Below, one piece after another: positions 35,293-43,562 of a DNA stretch of 64,000 bases. Under the pieces are notes generated by a model. The model was given only the letters and a program-made list of their open reading frames with translations. It ran no database searches and was not told where the DNA came from. The position numbers and the translations under genes were made by a program. Within the stretch, counting starts at the first letter, position 1. The number at the start of each line of letters is the position of its first letter. The DNA is taken from contig NZ_ATDL01000001.1 of assembly GCF_000416985.1 (NCBI RefSeq), forward strand, positions 85,668-149,667, in the 5' to 3' direction. The stretch comes from Sphingobacterium paucimobilis HER1398. GTDB lineage: Bacteria; Bacteroidota; Bacteroidia; Sphingobacteriales; Sphingobacteriaceae.

Positions 35293-37752
35293 CTAGGCAA
35301 CTTTCTTCTTTTTTCTCGATACCACTATAACTCCAACTAGACCAAGAACCAAAATAATGGAACCTATTAGTGAAACAATATTAGAAACTTTCATGGTCTG
35401 TGGATCAAAAACAAATTCTATTTTGTGATTCCCACCAGGCAACTGTAAACCTCTTAAAATATAATCGGCTCTTATAATCGGAACTTCTTCTCCGTCGACA
35501 TACGCTTTCCAACCTTTGTCATAGTACACTTCAGAGAAAACAGCAAACACATCATTAGGTGCTGTATATTCGTACTCCATCTTATCAGGATGATAGGATG
35601 TCAACTTAATTTCTGCATTATTAGGACGCCCCAATCGATTGGCATCAAGTTTTCCTTTAAATTCTTCATGTACAAAAGCCTCTTTAGCAGGATCGAAACT
35701 GCTAATAGCCTGCATCTCCTGTGCATTATCTTTAACAAAAGTCACCTTATCGACAAACCACACGTTTCCAGTGGCGGTGGATCTCCTCTGAATGCGCTCT
35801 GCCCCATTGTCCTGATCACGCGTGATGACATAGCGAACATTGAACATATCTAAAACATCCTCATTGATAGCTCCGTTAAATTGGTGCTCCAACAGTTCTT
35901 GGAAGCGCATCAACTTAGCCGCATGATACCCACCCAGACTTTTATGGAAATAAGATGCTTTAGCATCAGAGAACGGATTTGTTGTCAGGTCAAGTACACG
36001 ATAGTGCGGATCTTTGTCCATACGGATCAACTGATCAACCTCACGCTCTTGAATAGGATTTTTCGTCATGCTTTCGCTAACAAAAGTATCATTATTCAAA
36101 TAGCGCTTGTCTACCGTCCACAGGTCCAATAAAGTAATAAGTCCGACCCCTATTACAAGGACATTTGCCGACAGCTTCTTTTTGACAAAAAACCAAGTCA
36201 GGGCGAAAACAACAAGTACGATACCTAGAGAACGCCAAGCATCTGCTGATGCAAGATCTGCACGGTCCTTAATCAATTCGGCCGAAAGTTGATTAGCAAG
36301 GTTAGCATCTCCAAAATTCTGCGTCAACATACTGATAAATTCCTGATGTGTGGATGTTTTAAAAGCTAAAATATTAGGCATCAAAGCCACCACTAAACAA
36401 ATAGCTGCAACGATACCGAAACTATAGAGCACTTTTTTATCCAACTGAACAATCTCACTCCCCCTATTTATTAACTCATTGACAGCCATTACCGCTAATA
36501 ATGGGATCAATATAGATGGGATAATCAGAATAGACTCTACTGCCCTAAACTTATTATACATCGGGAAGTAGTCGAAGAACAAATCTGATACGAAAGGAAA
36601 GTGTCGACCAAATGATAAAAGTATAGTAAGTCCTATAGCAGAAAGTATCCACCATTTCAGTCGATCCTTAACCACGAAAATACCTAAGACAAATAAAAAG
36701 ATAATGCCAGCTCCAAAATACCAAGGTCCAGAAGTAAAGCTTTTCTCCCCCCAATACGTGGGCAGGCTCTGTGCCATCTGTAGGGCTTGACTTTGGGGAG
36801 CTCCCAATCCGACAAAAAACTTTACAACATGAGAGTCGGCTCCCAAAACACCTTGCGTCTTGCCCCCATAGGCGTTGGGTATCAAAAAGGTAATATTCTC
36901 TCCCACACCTTGACTCCAAGCATAAGCATATTCCTTGTCTAACCCTCCACTTTTACCGCCTTCTTCCACCTTGACTATATTTGCTTTTCCACGGGTTGTC
37001 AGCTTGCTATACTCGTAAGTAGGAAATAATACAGTAGCATTAACCGCAACCGCAATAGCCATAGCTCCTAATTGTAGTCCGGTAGCTTTAGCAAAAGCAG
37101 GGACCTTTTTGTCTCGAATTGCGTAATACAATTCAAATCCAACGAAAACCAACAGCGCAATAAACAGATAATAGGTCATCTGCACGTGATTGGTACGGAT
37201 TTCCAGCGCAAGGAAAACGGCCAACAAAATAGGTCCCCAGAGCTTACTACCTCGATAACAGAGTAGAACAGCTCCTATAATCGGTGCCAAGTAAGCAATG
37301 GCGTAAGCCTTGTTGACATGTCCGGCTTCAATATAGATGAAGTTGTACGATGAAAAGGTGATAGCAATAGCTCCTACTGCAGCCAGCCAGGGCTTAATAC
37401 GGAGAACACATAACAGAAAATAGCTTCCTAAAAGATAGATCAACACCACATCCGCAGGAGAAGGGAAAACAGTCTTTATAACGCGGCTGAGATAAGTCGT
37501 CACATTGGTCGTGTGTTCATACCAAATCTGATAGGTTGGCATTCCCCCAAACATCGAATTGGTCCATTGTGGAGCATGACCATCCTGGGCTTTATAATCG
37601 AAAAGCTCCTTTTGGCTTCCCATAGCCTGCATGACGTCATGTTGCGACAATGCTTTTCCCTGCCACACTGGAGAGAAGTAAAAAAACACTAACACAAAGA
37701 ATATCGCAGTAACAATCAAATGCGAAGAATTCTCTTTAAACCAATTTTTCAT
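35293..37752 (-). CDS. yfhO: YfhO family membrane protein
   Basis: This 819-residue protein has about 12-13 membrane helices and a large soluble C-terminal domain. The N-terminal motif GKALSQHDVMQAMGSQKELF with FGGMPTYQIWY is the YfhO signature. In Gram-positives YfhO proteins act in glycosylation of cell-wall polymers as GT-C-like enzymes, and a related lipid/sugar role is likely here but not shown. The start ATG lies at the end of a 50-nt segment (37747-37796) almost identical to the one before psd. A canonical promoter lies 190 nt upstream. Confidence 0.9.
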   Translation of the reverse strand: MKNWFKENSSHLIVTAIFFVLVFFYFSPVWQGKALSQHDVMQAMGSQKELFDYKAQDGHAPQWTNSMFGGMPTYQIWYEHTTNVTTYLSRVIKTVFPSPADVVLIYLLGSYFLLCVLRIKPWLAAVGAIAITFSSYNFIYIEAGHVNKAYAIAYLAPIIGAVLLCYRGSKLWGPILLAVFLALEIRTNHVQMTYYLFIALLVFVGFELYYAIRDKKVPAFAKATGLQLGAMAIAVAVNATVLFPTYEYSKLTTRGKANIVKVEEGGKSGGLDKEYAYAWSQGVGENITFLIPNAYGGKTQGVLGADSHVVKFFVGLGAPQSQALQMAQSLPTYWGEKSFTSGPWYFGAGIIFLFVLGIFVVKDRLKWWILSAIGLTILLSFGRHFPFVSDLFFDYFPMYNKFRAVESILIIPSILIPLLAVMAVNELINRGSEIVQLDKKVLYSFGIVAAICLVVALMPNILAFKTSTHQEFISMLTQNFGDANLANQLSAELIKDRADLASADAWRSLGIVLVVFALTWFFVKKKLSANVLVIGVGLITLLDLWTVDKRYLNNDTFVSESMTKNPIQEREVDQLIRMDKDPHYRVLDLTTNPFSDAKASYFHKSLGGYHAAKLMRFQELLEHQFNGAINEDVLDMFNVRYVITRDQDNGAERIQRRSTATGNVWFVDKVTFVKDNAQEMQAISSFDPAKEAFVHEEFKGKLDANRLGRPNNAEIKLTSYHPDKMEYEYTAPNDVFAVFSEVYYDKGWKAYVDGEEVPIIRADYILRGLQLPGGNHKIEFVFDPQTMKVSNIVSLIGSIILVLGLVGVIVVSRKKKKVA

Positions 37753-37873
37753 CTGTAAATAATTTGTTCTTTAATGGCCATAATGGAATATCCAGATTCT
37801 TTCCCTTGGTTATGAGCTTTGCAATCCTGGACATTTCATCAAATATTTTTTCTTTTAAAGGTAATGAACCCAT
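37736..37873 (-). CDS. Possible 45-codon leader ORF or gene relic overlapping the yfhO start
   Basis: Reading from the ATG at 37873 gives MGSLPLKEKIFDEMSRIAKL followed by ITKGKNLDIPLWPLKNKLFT and DEKLV, stopping 17 nt inside yfhO. The frame is also open for ten codons upstream. In the copy before psd the same frame has one base deleted, and three of five aligned differences would be synonymous. This suggests either a real small protein or the tail of a decayed gene. I recognise no family. Confidence 0.35.
   Translation of the reverse strand: MGSLPLKEKIFDEMSRIAKLITKGKNLDIPLWPLKNKLFTDEKLV
37747..37796 (-). repeat. Leader module, copy 1, ending at the yfhO start
   Basis: This 50-nt segment is about 88 percent identical to 47660-47708 (copy 2) with one 1-nt gap. 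Both contain GGATATTCCAT, ATGGCCATTAAA, and ACAAATTATT, and both end at ACANATGAAA, where ATG is the start codon of the downstream gene. In both copies a 10-codon frame MAIK.QII runs into the start with an ATGA overlap. Confidence 0.8.
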
Positions 37874-37942
37874 TGTAAGCGTACTCAAAAGCTCACCATG
37901 TATTCATGAATAAGTTAGAGGTTATGCCTTTTATTTAAAGCT

Positions 37943-37973
37943 CAAACCTACATAAATTCATTTTTATATGCAA
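37943..37973 (-). promoter_or_regulatory. Promoter of yfhO
   Basis: On the minus strand TTG at 37973-37971 is followed after exactly 20 nt by TAGGTTTG at 37950-37943. This is a near-ideal Bacteroidota promoter. It gives a leader of about 185 nt that contains the small ORF and the conserved module. Confidence 0.75.
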
Positions 37974-38083
37974 TATAATTACAGTGCATGTAAAATGATT
38001 TTAATCGGATTCATCCGCACGATCGAACGATTTCGCAAAGAAGAAAGCCAATGAGGTCAAGAGAAAACTTTTAAACTCCGCTG

Positions 38084-38770
38084 TTAGTTCGCCTTCTCAA
38101 TAAGCTTTTTGATATCGGACAGCTCTCCAAAGAGCACCAATAAATCATTCTCGCGGAGCATCGTATCAGACTTCGCAATGCCAGAAGCTTCTTTATTTTG
38201 AATACTTTTTCCTTTATCGACTCCATCTGTCACCGTAACAGTCGTTAAGACTATGACGCGGTATTTATTGGTCAAATCAGCTTCTCGCAAAGTCATCCCT
38301 ACATATTTAGAAGGCACTCTCGTCTCTATAATACTATATCTATCCGACACTTTAAAGGAATCAACAATATCGATATTGTCCAATCGCATAGCTAACCGCT
38401 CTGCTGCCTCTTCCTCTGGCATAATATACTCATCGATCTGCATAGCCTCCAAAACGGTCTTCTGTAAAGCGGAGACGACACGCCCAATAATTCGTTTCAC
38501 ACCGAGCTGCTTTACTAATGCTGTCGTGAGCAAGGAAGCCCCTTCGTCCTCGCCAATTGCCACAATTACAGCATCACTATCTTTAAGAGGAAGAGAAGAG
38601 ACCGCTTCTCGGTCAGTGGTATCTAGACAAACCGTGTGGGTAATCTTATCTTTCAACTGTTCGACAATCTGTATTTTCAAATCAGCTCCTATGACCTCAT
38701 GGCCCAACTCGGTAAGGTGTATACCCAATGAACGACCAAAATGTCCCAAGCCTAAAACGATATACTTCAT
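38084..38770 (-). CDS. ktrA: TrkA/KtrA family potassium uptake regulatory subunit
   Basis: This 228-residue protein has an N-terminal Rossmann RCK domain (IVLGLGHFGRSLGIHLTELG, NAD-type GxGxxG) and a C-terminal TrkA-C domain (MTLREADLTNKYRVIVLTTV). It gates the TrkH/KtrB-type channel through nucleotide binding. It follows the trkH gene after 20 nt, so the two form one potassium uptake system. Confidence 0.92.
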   Translation of the reverse strand: MKYIVLGLGHFGRSLGIHLTELGHEVIGADLKIQIVEQLKDKITHTVCLDTTDREAVSSLPLKDSDAVIVAIGEDEGASLLTTALVKQLGVKRIIGRVVSALQKTVLEAMQIDEYIMPEEEAAERLAMRLDNIDIVDSFKVSDRYSIIETRVPSKYVGMTLREADLTNKYRVIVLTTVTVTDGVDKGKSIQNKEASGIAKSDTMLRENDLLVLFGELSDIKKLIEKAN

Positions 38771-38790
38771 CTTTGCGTCTATTTAATGCT

Positions 38791-40578
38791 TTAAAACAGA
38801 AGTTTTTCTGTTGGATAAATATAACTCTTGTTTCTTGTATTCTTAATAAATGCAACCAATAACGTCAACATGCCAACGCGTCCGACAAACATGGTAAATA
38901 TAATAATCATCTTACCTGTCGTGCTCAAGGATGGAGTCACCCCCAAGCTTAACCCACATGTTGTATAGGCAGATACAGACTCAAACAAAAGAGCCTTCAT
39001 CGGCTTGTCTGCATCAGAAAAGTTAAGGAGCACGAAAGAAAAAGTTATCGTCAACACGGACAGGACAATAATCGCAAAAGCTTTGTTGATGGATTCTCCT
39101 GCAATCTTTCTCCGAAAAAGCTCAATAGAGTCCTTACCTCGTGCCAACGAAAAAATATTCATAAAAGCGATAGCAACCGTCGTCACCTTGACACCTCCAC
39201 CCGTAGAACCTGGAGAGGCACCCACCCACATCAGGGTAGTCAACATAATCAAGGTCGGCGTACTTACAAAATTGACATCTACGCTATTAAAACCTGCAGA
39301 TCTAGAAGCATTGGCCATAAAGAGAGACGTAACCCATTCTCCAAATACACTGCGATCCGGAACCAATGTATTATGCCGCTCCATAAGAAAGTAGGATCCT
39401 GTAGCCACGACAACCACAATAGCATTGCACAAGAGTATAAACTTGGTGTTGAAACTGAAAGGCTGTGCTTTATACTTATATTTCTTTTTTAAGAACAATA
39501 TACAGACCACTGCATTCAACTTCCCTTTGATATAGGTATAAAAATTATATACAGTGCCGAACCCTAATCCTCCTAAAATAAAAATCAATACCAAGACAAT
39601 CTGGAAATGGTAATTGTAGCGATAGCCCGGATTGCCGATTCCATCTGAAAGAATAGAGAATCCGGCATTACAAAAGGAAGAGATCGCATGAAATGCAGAG
39701 AAAAAGATACGCTCAGCCGAACTTTCAAAAAGTACGGAGTCTAATGTAAAATATATAAATACACCGCCAATGAATTCAAAAAGTAAAGTGATAAATATAA
39801 TAGTCAATAAGGTGGAAACAACATCATTGAGTTTATTCTCACCTAAAATTTCTCCAAACATCAGTTGGTTTTTAAAAGAAAAACCTCCTGAAAAGAAATA
39901 ACCAAAGAAACCGGTAAATGTCATGATTCCCAATCCACCAACCTGTATCAACAACATAATAATGGTTTGTCCAAACAAGGAAAAGTTAGTAGAGATATCG
40001 GTTACCGAAAGACCAGTAATACACACAGCACTAGTAGCCATAAAAAAAGCATCCACAAAACTAAGTGGCGCTTGCAAAGTGGTCCTCGGCAACATCAAAA
40101 GTACGGTACCAATAAGAATCAATCCGATGAAACTAATCACGAATAGTATGGTGGGATTGAAATAAAAGTTATCGAAAAACAAGCTGCTCTTTGATAACTC
40201 TGAAAGAAAGACAGCTCCGATTCCAAAATAAATCCACTCGTCCTTTGCAAAATATGCTAACCAAGAGGCACCGGATATACGCGATAGAGCGATTACTAAA
40301 AAATAAGAAACAACGACAAGTCCAGAATAATGAGAGACCGCAACTCGCCTAAAAGCAAATATAGAGGAACTGGTACGAAAACATTCTAAAACCAAAAGCC
40401 CATAAAACATACCTATAATGGCTATTTTGCTATGTTTTGCTATTTGCGGATTGGTGATATAGCCTATGTGTATCAATACTGTCAATGCACAGATCATGCT
40501 GACATAAAACATGATAAGATCTACAGCCTTGTAACGGTATCGGAATACGAATTTTAAAAAATCTGCAATAGACTTCAT
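38791..40578 (-). CDS. trkH: TrkH/KtrB family potassium channel subunit
   Basis: This 595-residue protein has many membrane helices. The four selectivity-filter repeats are visible: AVCITGLSVTD, SSFCNAGFSIL, ASPGSTGGGVKV, and AYTTCGLSLGV. It is longer than KtrB (about 450) because of an N-terminal set of extra helices of about 140 residues. It lies 20 nt before the RCK subunit gene and 38 nt after the AsmA-like gene. Confidence 0.92.
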   Translation of the reverse strand: MKSIADFLKFVFRYRYKAVDLIMFYVSMICALTVLIHIGYITNPQIAKHSKIAIIGMFYGLLVLECFRTSSSIFAFRRVAVSHYSGLVVVSYFLVIALSRISGASWLAYFAKDEWIYFGIGAVFLSELSKSSLFFDNFYFNPTILFVISFIGLILIGTVLLMLPRTTLQAPLSFVDAFFMATSAVCITGLSVTDISTNFSLFGQTIIMLLIQVGGLGIMTFTGFFGYFFSGGFSFKNQLMFGEILGENKLNDVVSTLLTIIFITLLFEFIGGVFIYFTLDSVLFESSAERIFFSAFHAISSFCNAGFSILSDGIGNPGYRYNYHFQIVLVLIFILGGLGFGTVYNFYTYIKGKLNAVVCILFLKKKYKYKAQPFSFNTKFILLCNAIVVVVATGSYFLMERHNTLVPDRSVFGEWVTSLFMANASRSAGFNSVDVNFVSTPTLIMLTTLMWVGASPGSTGGGVKVTTVAIAFMNIFSLARGKDSIELFRRKIAGESINKAFAIIVLSVLTITFSFVLLNFSDADKPMKALLFESVSAYTTCGLSLGVTPSLSTTGKMIIIFTMFVGRVGMLTLLVAFIKNTRNKSYIYPTEKLLF

Positions 40579-40616
40579 ACTGCAAACATAATAATATATA
40601 TTTTTGCTGAAGTCAA

Positions 40617-42407
40617 TTAATTCCCCTCTCCTTCAGTTTTTTCCTTCTTTTTAAATAGCCCCTTAAAGAATTTTCCTGTTTTTTTAACCACGCCCTTAGC
40701 CTCCGTACTTACCTCTTTTACCTTCTCTGCAGTCCCCAATAGTTTCGCCTCTCGCTCTGGGCTGATACCTGCACATTGCTTTATTCCCTCTAATAAGCTC
40801 TGCCAAAGCGTCTTGAAAAATGTATGCTCTGGCACTCGAGTATAATTAATCTTTCCGACATGATATTTCTCATTTGCATCAGGGTTGCTGTCATTTATTA
40901 GGATCTGATTGACAAGAAATGAAGCCAACTTAGACTTTTTACCATTCTCTTTTTCAGGTAGGTTGATTTTCAAATTGTCATAATCGAATTTGAAACTCCC
41001 CCAATTCTTACGATCATTCCCTTCCATATTAAAAGCAATTTTTTTAATATTTCCAGAAGCAATCCCCACATTAAGTAAGGGGTGCAGAATACGGTTAAAA
41101 GCTGTAGCATTCATGGCTCCTAACGTCCCGCTATAGGTATGGTAACCGGTTTTGCTCAACATGTCGAAACCAAATTTAGCGTGGAGTCGCCCTGCCCCCA
41201 TTACCTGCGCAATCAAATCAGCCCGCATATACTTATCTTTTCTTAGCACGGTAGTATCATTGGTGACATTGGTAAGAGTCCCTTTGGCATGATTGAAGCT
41301 AATCGATCCCTCGCGCCCAAATTTTGCACTCATTTCATAGTAGGTAACGGTTACATTATCGACTAACACGGTATCTAAACGCAATAATTTTTGGGCCTTC
41401 ATCAGCTGTTGGTGTGGAGAGTGTCCAATCTTTACAACAGGATACTTGGGGTATCTCTTATCTGCGGAGAGGTCTACCGAACCGTTTTTGATCTGTACTT
41501 TGGCAGCTATGGTCTGTTGATTATCAATTAATCGCCTAAAATCTAGATGTTCCATTCGCAATGTGTCAAATGCTAAGACAGCCATAGTGACATTTCTCTT
41601 TTTATTCTTAAAAAAGGCACTCTTGCTCATTTTTGGACCATAGAAAACTTTCGTCATGAGGACATTCTGCTCTCTCGTATTGATCCGGAGGTTTTCAAAG
41701 CTAGCTTTATAAAAACCATCGGGCAAATTGTATTCGAAATGGGGGATCTGCACATCGACCATCTTTGTATAATAAAGTCGAGAGGTGTCCGCAAGTGACG
41801 TTTCATCCACCAACACATCGTGCACATTGATATTCACCTGTTCGAGACTGATACTGCTTGTATTGCCCTCTGCTATCTTAGAATACTTAAACTTGACATT
41901 GTCAATCTTGATGTCCTTCACATTGATCGAACGAACAATATCTTTTACATTTTCATACAATGTCTTCTGGCTGTGCTCTGCGATGGTATCATTATAACTA
42001 TGATATTCACTGATCAGATGAATACTAGGCTCTTCAAATACTATAGTTTTTATATTCAGCCTTTTTTCCGACAACACATCCATGAGGCTAAACCTCCTTA
42101 TTTTCAATGACTTAAGACTGATATGATAGCGATTGTTTGGCGCTTCTTTAGACAATACTTGTTGCCTGTATACAGCTGAGTCAGGAATCAGCTCCGCATT
42201 TAGCAAGGTAGCATTACCCAATGCAATATTCAAATCTAAGTCATCATATCTCAGGGTATACAGCCCCCCAGTAGACTTATGCACAGCCTCCTTGAGTTTT
42301 GTCTCAACAATCGGCTTCCAATTTCTCCCATAATACCAAACCAATCCACCTACTCCTACTATAAGAATCAGGAACACAATCAGAACCCACTTTAAAACAA
42401 GCTTCAT
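40617..42407 (-). CDS. AsmA-like membrane-anchored protein
   Basis: This 596-residue protein has a single N-terminal helix (MKLVLKWVLIVFLILIVGVG). A long beta-rich body follows with repeated strands such as YNLPDGFYKASFENLRINTR, and a basic C-terminal tail rich in Lys. This pattern fits AsmA/DUF748-like proteins, a bridge-like lipid-transfer type, though I saw no decisive motif. The frame is open upstream to 42470, but the signal-anchor fixes the ATG at 42407. It follows rsgA by 66 nt. Confidence 0.6.
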   Translation of the reverse strand: MKLVLKWVLIVFLILIVGVGGLVWYYGRNWKPIVETKLKEAVHKSTGGLYTLRYDDLDLNIALGNATLLNAELIPDSAVYRQQVLSKEAPNNRYHISLKSLKIRRFSLMDVLSEKRLNIKTIVFEEPSIHLISEYHSYNDTIAEHSQKTLYENVKDIVRSINVKDIKIDNVKFKYSKIAEGNTSSISLEQVNINVHDVLVDETSLADTSRLYYTKMVDVQIPHFEYNLPDGFYKASFENLRINTREQNVLMTKVFYGPKMSKSAFFKNKKRNVTMAVLAFDTLRMEHLDFRRLIDNQQTIAAKVQIKNGSVDLSADKRYPKYPVVKIGHSPHQQLMKAQKLLRLDTVLVDNVTVTYYEMSAKFGREGSISFNHAKGTLTNVTNDTTVLRKDKYMRADLIAQVMGAGRLHAKFGFDMLSKTGYHTYSGTLGAMNATAFNRILHPLLNVGIASGNIKKIAFNMEGNDRKNWGSFKFDYDNLKINLPEKENGKKSKLASFLVNQILINDSNPDANEKYHVGKINYTRVPEHTFFKTLWQSLLEGIKQCAGISPEREAKLLGTAEKVKEVSTEAKGVVKKTGKFFKGLFKKKEKTEGEGN

Positions 42408-42473
42408 AAATGTCGATTTATCAGTTTTAAAAACAAACAAGGTGATTTTTTGTTTGTCACCAAACGCCAAGAA

Positions 42474-43397
42474 TTAGCTACGGTTATCCTCATTACTGTA
42501 TATACTGAGATAGCTTTCGTAACGAGATGCCTCAATCTCGCCCTGCTCGACGGCATCCAGCACCACGCAGCCGGGTTCATTAATATGTCGACAATTATTA
42601 AACCTACATTTGTTCAAATAGTGGCGCATCTCAGGAAAATAGTGCGATAATTCGGTCTTTTCAATATCAACAACACCTAACTCACGGATACCCGGAGTAT
42701 CAATCAATTTACCTCCAAAAGGCAGGTTAATCATTTCGGCAAAAGTCGTCGTGTGCTTCCCTTTGTCCGACCAGTCTGAAATACGTCCAGTGCGCAACTC
42801 TAATCCTGGTACCAGTCGATTAATCAGGGTCGATTTTCCAACTCCAGAATGTCCGGACACAAGGGTAACCTTATCGCTTAATACGCCCTGTAAAACATCC
42901 AGATGTGTTCCTTCAAGGGCAGAGACCTCATAGCAGGGGTATCCAATATTTTGATAGATAGCTTTATACTCTTGTAGTATTTCTTTCCCCTCCTCGCTAA
43001 AAAGGTCTAACTTATTAAACACAAGCAATGCCGGTATACCATAGGCTTCTGCAGTAACTAAAAAACGGTCTATAAACCCCAAGGAGGTCGGTGGAGATGC
43101 TAAGGTCACGACCAACAGTGCCTGATCCAAATTTGCACCTAAAATCTGGGTCTGCTTGGATAAGTTTACCGATCTCCGTATAATATAGTTCCTCCGCGGT
43201 TCCAACGAATTGATAACACCGATGGTCTGTTCGGATGACTCCAATTCGAAGTTCACCCAATCTCCCACAGCTATGGGGTTTGTGGTCTTAATACCCTTTA
43301 TCCTAAATTTGCCTTTAATACGGCAGTCATAAGAAACATCATCATCTCCTAACACCTGGTACCAGCTACCGGTTGACTTTGTCACCAAACCTCTCAT
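42474..43397 (-). CDS. rsgA: Small ribosomal subunit biogenesis GTPase RsgA
   Basis: This 307-residue circularly permuted GTPase acts in late 30S maturation. The order of motifs is G4 NKLD (128-131), G1 GHSGVGKST (182-190), then G3 DTPG (233-236), as expected. The C-terminal zinc site has Cys264, Cys269, His271 and Cys277. An N-terminal OB domain is present. It is divergent from polA. Confidence 0.97.
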   Translation of the reverse strand: MRGLVTKSTGSWYQVLGDDDVSYDCRIKGKFRIKGIKTTNPIAVGDWVNFELESSEQTIGVINSLEPRRNYIIRRSVNLSKQTQILGANLDQALLVVTLASPPTSLGFIDRFLVTAEAYGIPALLVFNKLDLFSEEGKEILQEYKAIYQNIGYPCYEVSALEGTHLDVLQGVLSDKVTLVSGHSGVGKSTLINRLVPGLELRTGRISDWSDKGKHTTTFAEMINLPFGGKLIDTPGIRELGVVDIEKTELSHYFPEMRHYLNKCRFNNCRHINEPGCVVLDAVEQGEIEASRYESYLSIYSNEDNRS

Positions 43398-43527
43398 ATC
43401 TTATTAATGCTTATTTTATTAAGTAATTACCTCAATCGCTACAAAAGTCGCAAAAAATATCAACATTACAGCCTTCCACAGGAGCGGATTACTTGCACCA
43501 AGTGTGTGGAGTTGATGAAGGTTTTAT

Positions 43528-43535
43528 TACCTTTG
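43528..43535 (+). promoter_or_regulatory. Probable -7 box of polA
   Basis: TACCTTTG matches TANNTTTG and lies 27 nt before the GTG start at 43563. This supports the GTG and excludes a start at 43407. No clear -33 TTG was found at 19-21 nt. Confidence 0.55.
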
Positions 43536-43562
43536 TGTAGTATACTATTAAACAAATTATTT

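Noticed and set aside
28566..35297. TAGTGGCAAGTAA shared at the stop codons of fabD and yfhO
   Set aside because: Matches of 13-14 nt are expected by chance several times in a window of this size. No extended similarity was seen on either side.
43407..43562. Upstream extension of polA (52 extra residues)
   Set aside because: It lies before the -7 box at 43528, and the family N-terminus KKLFLLDG begins at the GTG at 43563.
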